Source of the DNA: Candidatus Sigynarchaeota archaeon
Lineage (GTDB): Archaea > Asgardarchaeota > Lokiarchaeia > Sigynarchaeales > Sigynarchaeaceae
Reading direction: 5' to 3'
Assembly (NCBI GenBank): GCA_030587525.1
Contig: JAUQYW010000364.1
Location: 1-6,335, forward strand
DNA: 6,335 nt
The notes beneath the pieces were generated by a model that saw only the letters and a list, made by a program, of their open reading frames with translations, made no database searches and was not told the DNA's origin. A program made the position numbers and the translations under genes. Position 1 is the stretch's first letter; each line of letters opens with the position of its first letter. Of this stretch, positions 5,894-6,335 are shown one piece after another.

Positions 5894-6335
5894 GAATGGG
5901 ATGGCACCTTCAAGCAAATGGGCGGGCCGAATCCGCTCATAAACTTACACGGCCGGGAAACGTTCAACCAGACAGATGCCGAGAATTTCACGATCACCTC
6001 GACGCCGAACCAGTGGCCGTTTATGCCGGGGAGGACGGTCGACGGCATTGGGGGAAAAATCTTGTCGGGTCAGTTTGCACAAGGTAGCCTGGAATGGACC
6101 AAGATCTCAACGAGTATCTCCTTAGGTGACCATATCCCGATTGGCATTTTCAACACGTGGGGAACACCAGAAGAACTTTATGTTATGGGGGAAACGATAT
6201 TTGTCGCGATGAACCGGGCATTCGATTGCTGGGTGGTGGAAGGAGCGACAGGCCACGTCGCGTATTATGAGAAACAAACAGGGATATTGATCAACGGCAC
6301 TTTTTACACGATGATGGGCGGCTTGGAGAGATACT
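5894..6335 (+). CDS. In-frame continuation of the surface protein after TAG (partial)
   Basis: The frame of the 2399 gene stays open for 147 codons from the TAG to the window end. The translation matches residues 795-936 of the same protein in motif order (E-W, E-T-F, R-T-V-D, E-W-T, V-A-M-N-R-x-F-x-C-W, L-I-N-G-T-F), so it is genuine coding sequence and not chance openness. It adds three more N-x-S/T sequons, keeping the extracellular character. No ribosome binding site or plausible independent start is evident right after the TAG; the first downstream ATG (about 5918) lies inside the homologous module and would cut it. The segment is therefore best read as the C-terminal part of the same polypeptide, expressed only if the TAG is read through, or as the stranded 3' part of a broken gene. 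The true C-terminus, where a membrane anchor would be expected, is outside the window. Confidence 0.75.

Larger units (their letters stand above)
5858..6335 (+). repeat. Module B: second copy of module A, interrupted by TAG, cut by window edge
   Basis: Starting at residue 1154, the frame reads F-F-D-K-M-Y, then TAG, then E-W-D-G. It continues with E-T-F, G-R-T-V-D, L-E-W-T-K, S-L-G-D-H-I-P-I, V-A-M-N-R-A-F-D-C-W and I-L-I-N-G-T-F, in the same order as module A. The offset to module A is 371 residues at the TAG and 378 at I-N-G-T-F, so copy B has a net insertion of seven residues. The module spans the stop codon, so coding sequence clearly existed on both sides. Confidence 0.8.

Noticed and set aside
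5896..6087. A 63-codon + strand frame just after the TAG, as a separate gene
   Set aside because: It is in a different frame from the homologous continuation. The frame encoding module B explains this stretch, so this is a shadow.
1..6335. CRISPR array, insertion sequence, tRNA or rRNA
   Set aside because: I saw no short regularly spaced direct repeats, no transposase-like frame with flanking inverted repeats, and no tRNA or rRNA motifs. The repeats present are protein-level domain repeats.

Overview
This window most likely comes from an archaeon. The evidence is compact intron-free genes, an ATGA stop/start overlap preceded by a purine-rich ribosome binding site, an MOP-type multi-pass flippase, and a very large secreted, sequon-rich protein built from Ig-like beta repeats with the pattern Y-x-D-x-D-N-x-A-P ... 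D-G-C-x-Y ... S-D-G. From memory, repeat proteins of this style are common in Asgard (Promethearchaeota-type) genomes. That placement is an inference and no taxonomic marker gene is present.

Layout, left to right, all on the + strand. (1) Positions 1-132: the last 43 codons of an upstream gene, ending in a single transmembrane helix and a short charged tail. (2) Positions 129-2126: a 665-residue polytopic membrane protein resembling MOP-superfamily polysaccharide/oligosaccharide flippases. Its ATG overlaps the upstream stop, so the two genes are probably one operon. (3) Positions 2127-2398: a more AT-rich gap of about 270 bp with a T-run and small hairpin (possible terminator) and a TATA-like box, but no convincing gene. 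(4) Positions 2399-5893: a 1164-residue secreted protein consisting of a signal peptide, a jelly-roll domain, five Ig-like repeats (R1-R5), a GATase-like Rossmann domain between R1 and R2, and an unidentified module (A) between R3 and R4. (5) Positions 5894-6335: the same reading frame stays open for 147 further codons to the window edge and encodes a second copy (B) of module A.

The main result is the junction of (4) and (5). The stop codon is a TAG falling a few residues into module B. R2-R3-A and R4-R5-B form a tandem duplication with an exact offset of 371 residues, and this offset places the TAG opposite a tyrosine (Tyr794, TAT) in copy A. Coding sequence with clear homology continues on the far side. 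The TAG is therefore either a sense/readthrough codon (pyrrolysine or a suppressor tRNA), a recent nonsense mutation, or a sequence error. The other two stops visible here are TGA and TAA, which is compatible with a reassigned TAG but far too few to show it.

Functionally, the window reads as a cell-surface locus: a flippase that could export lipid-linked glycans beside a large extracellular protein with about 27 N-glycosylation sequons before the TAG. A direct functional link between them is an inference from proximity only.
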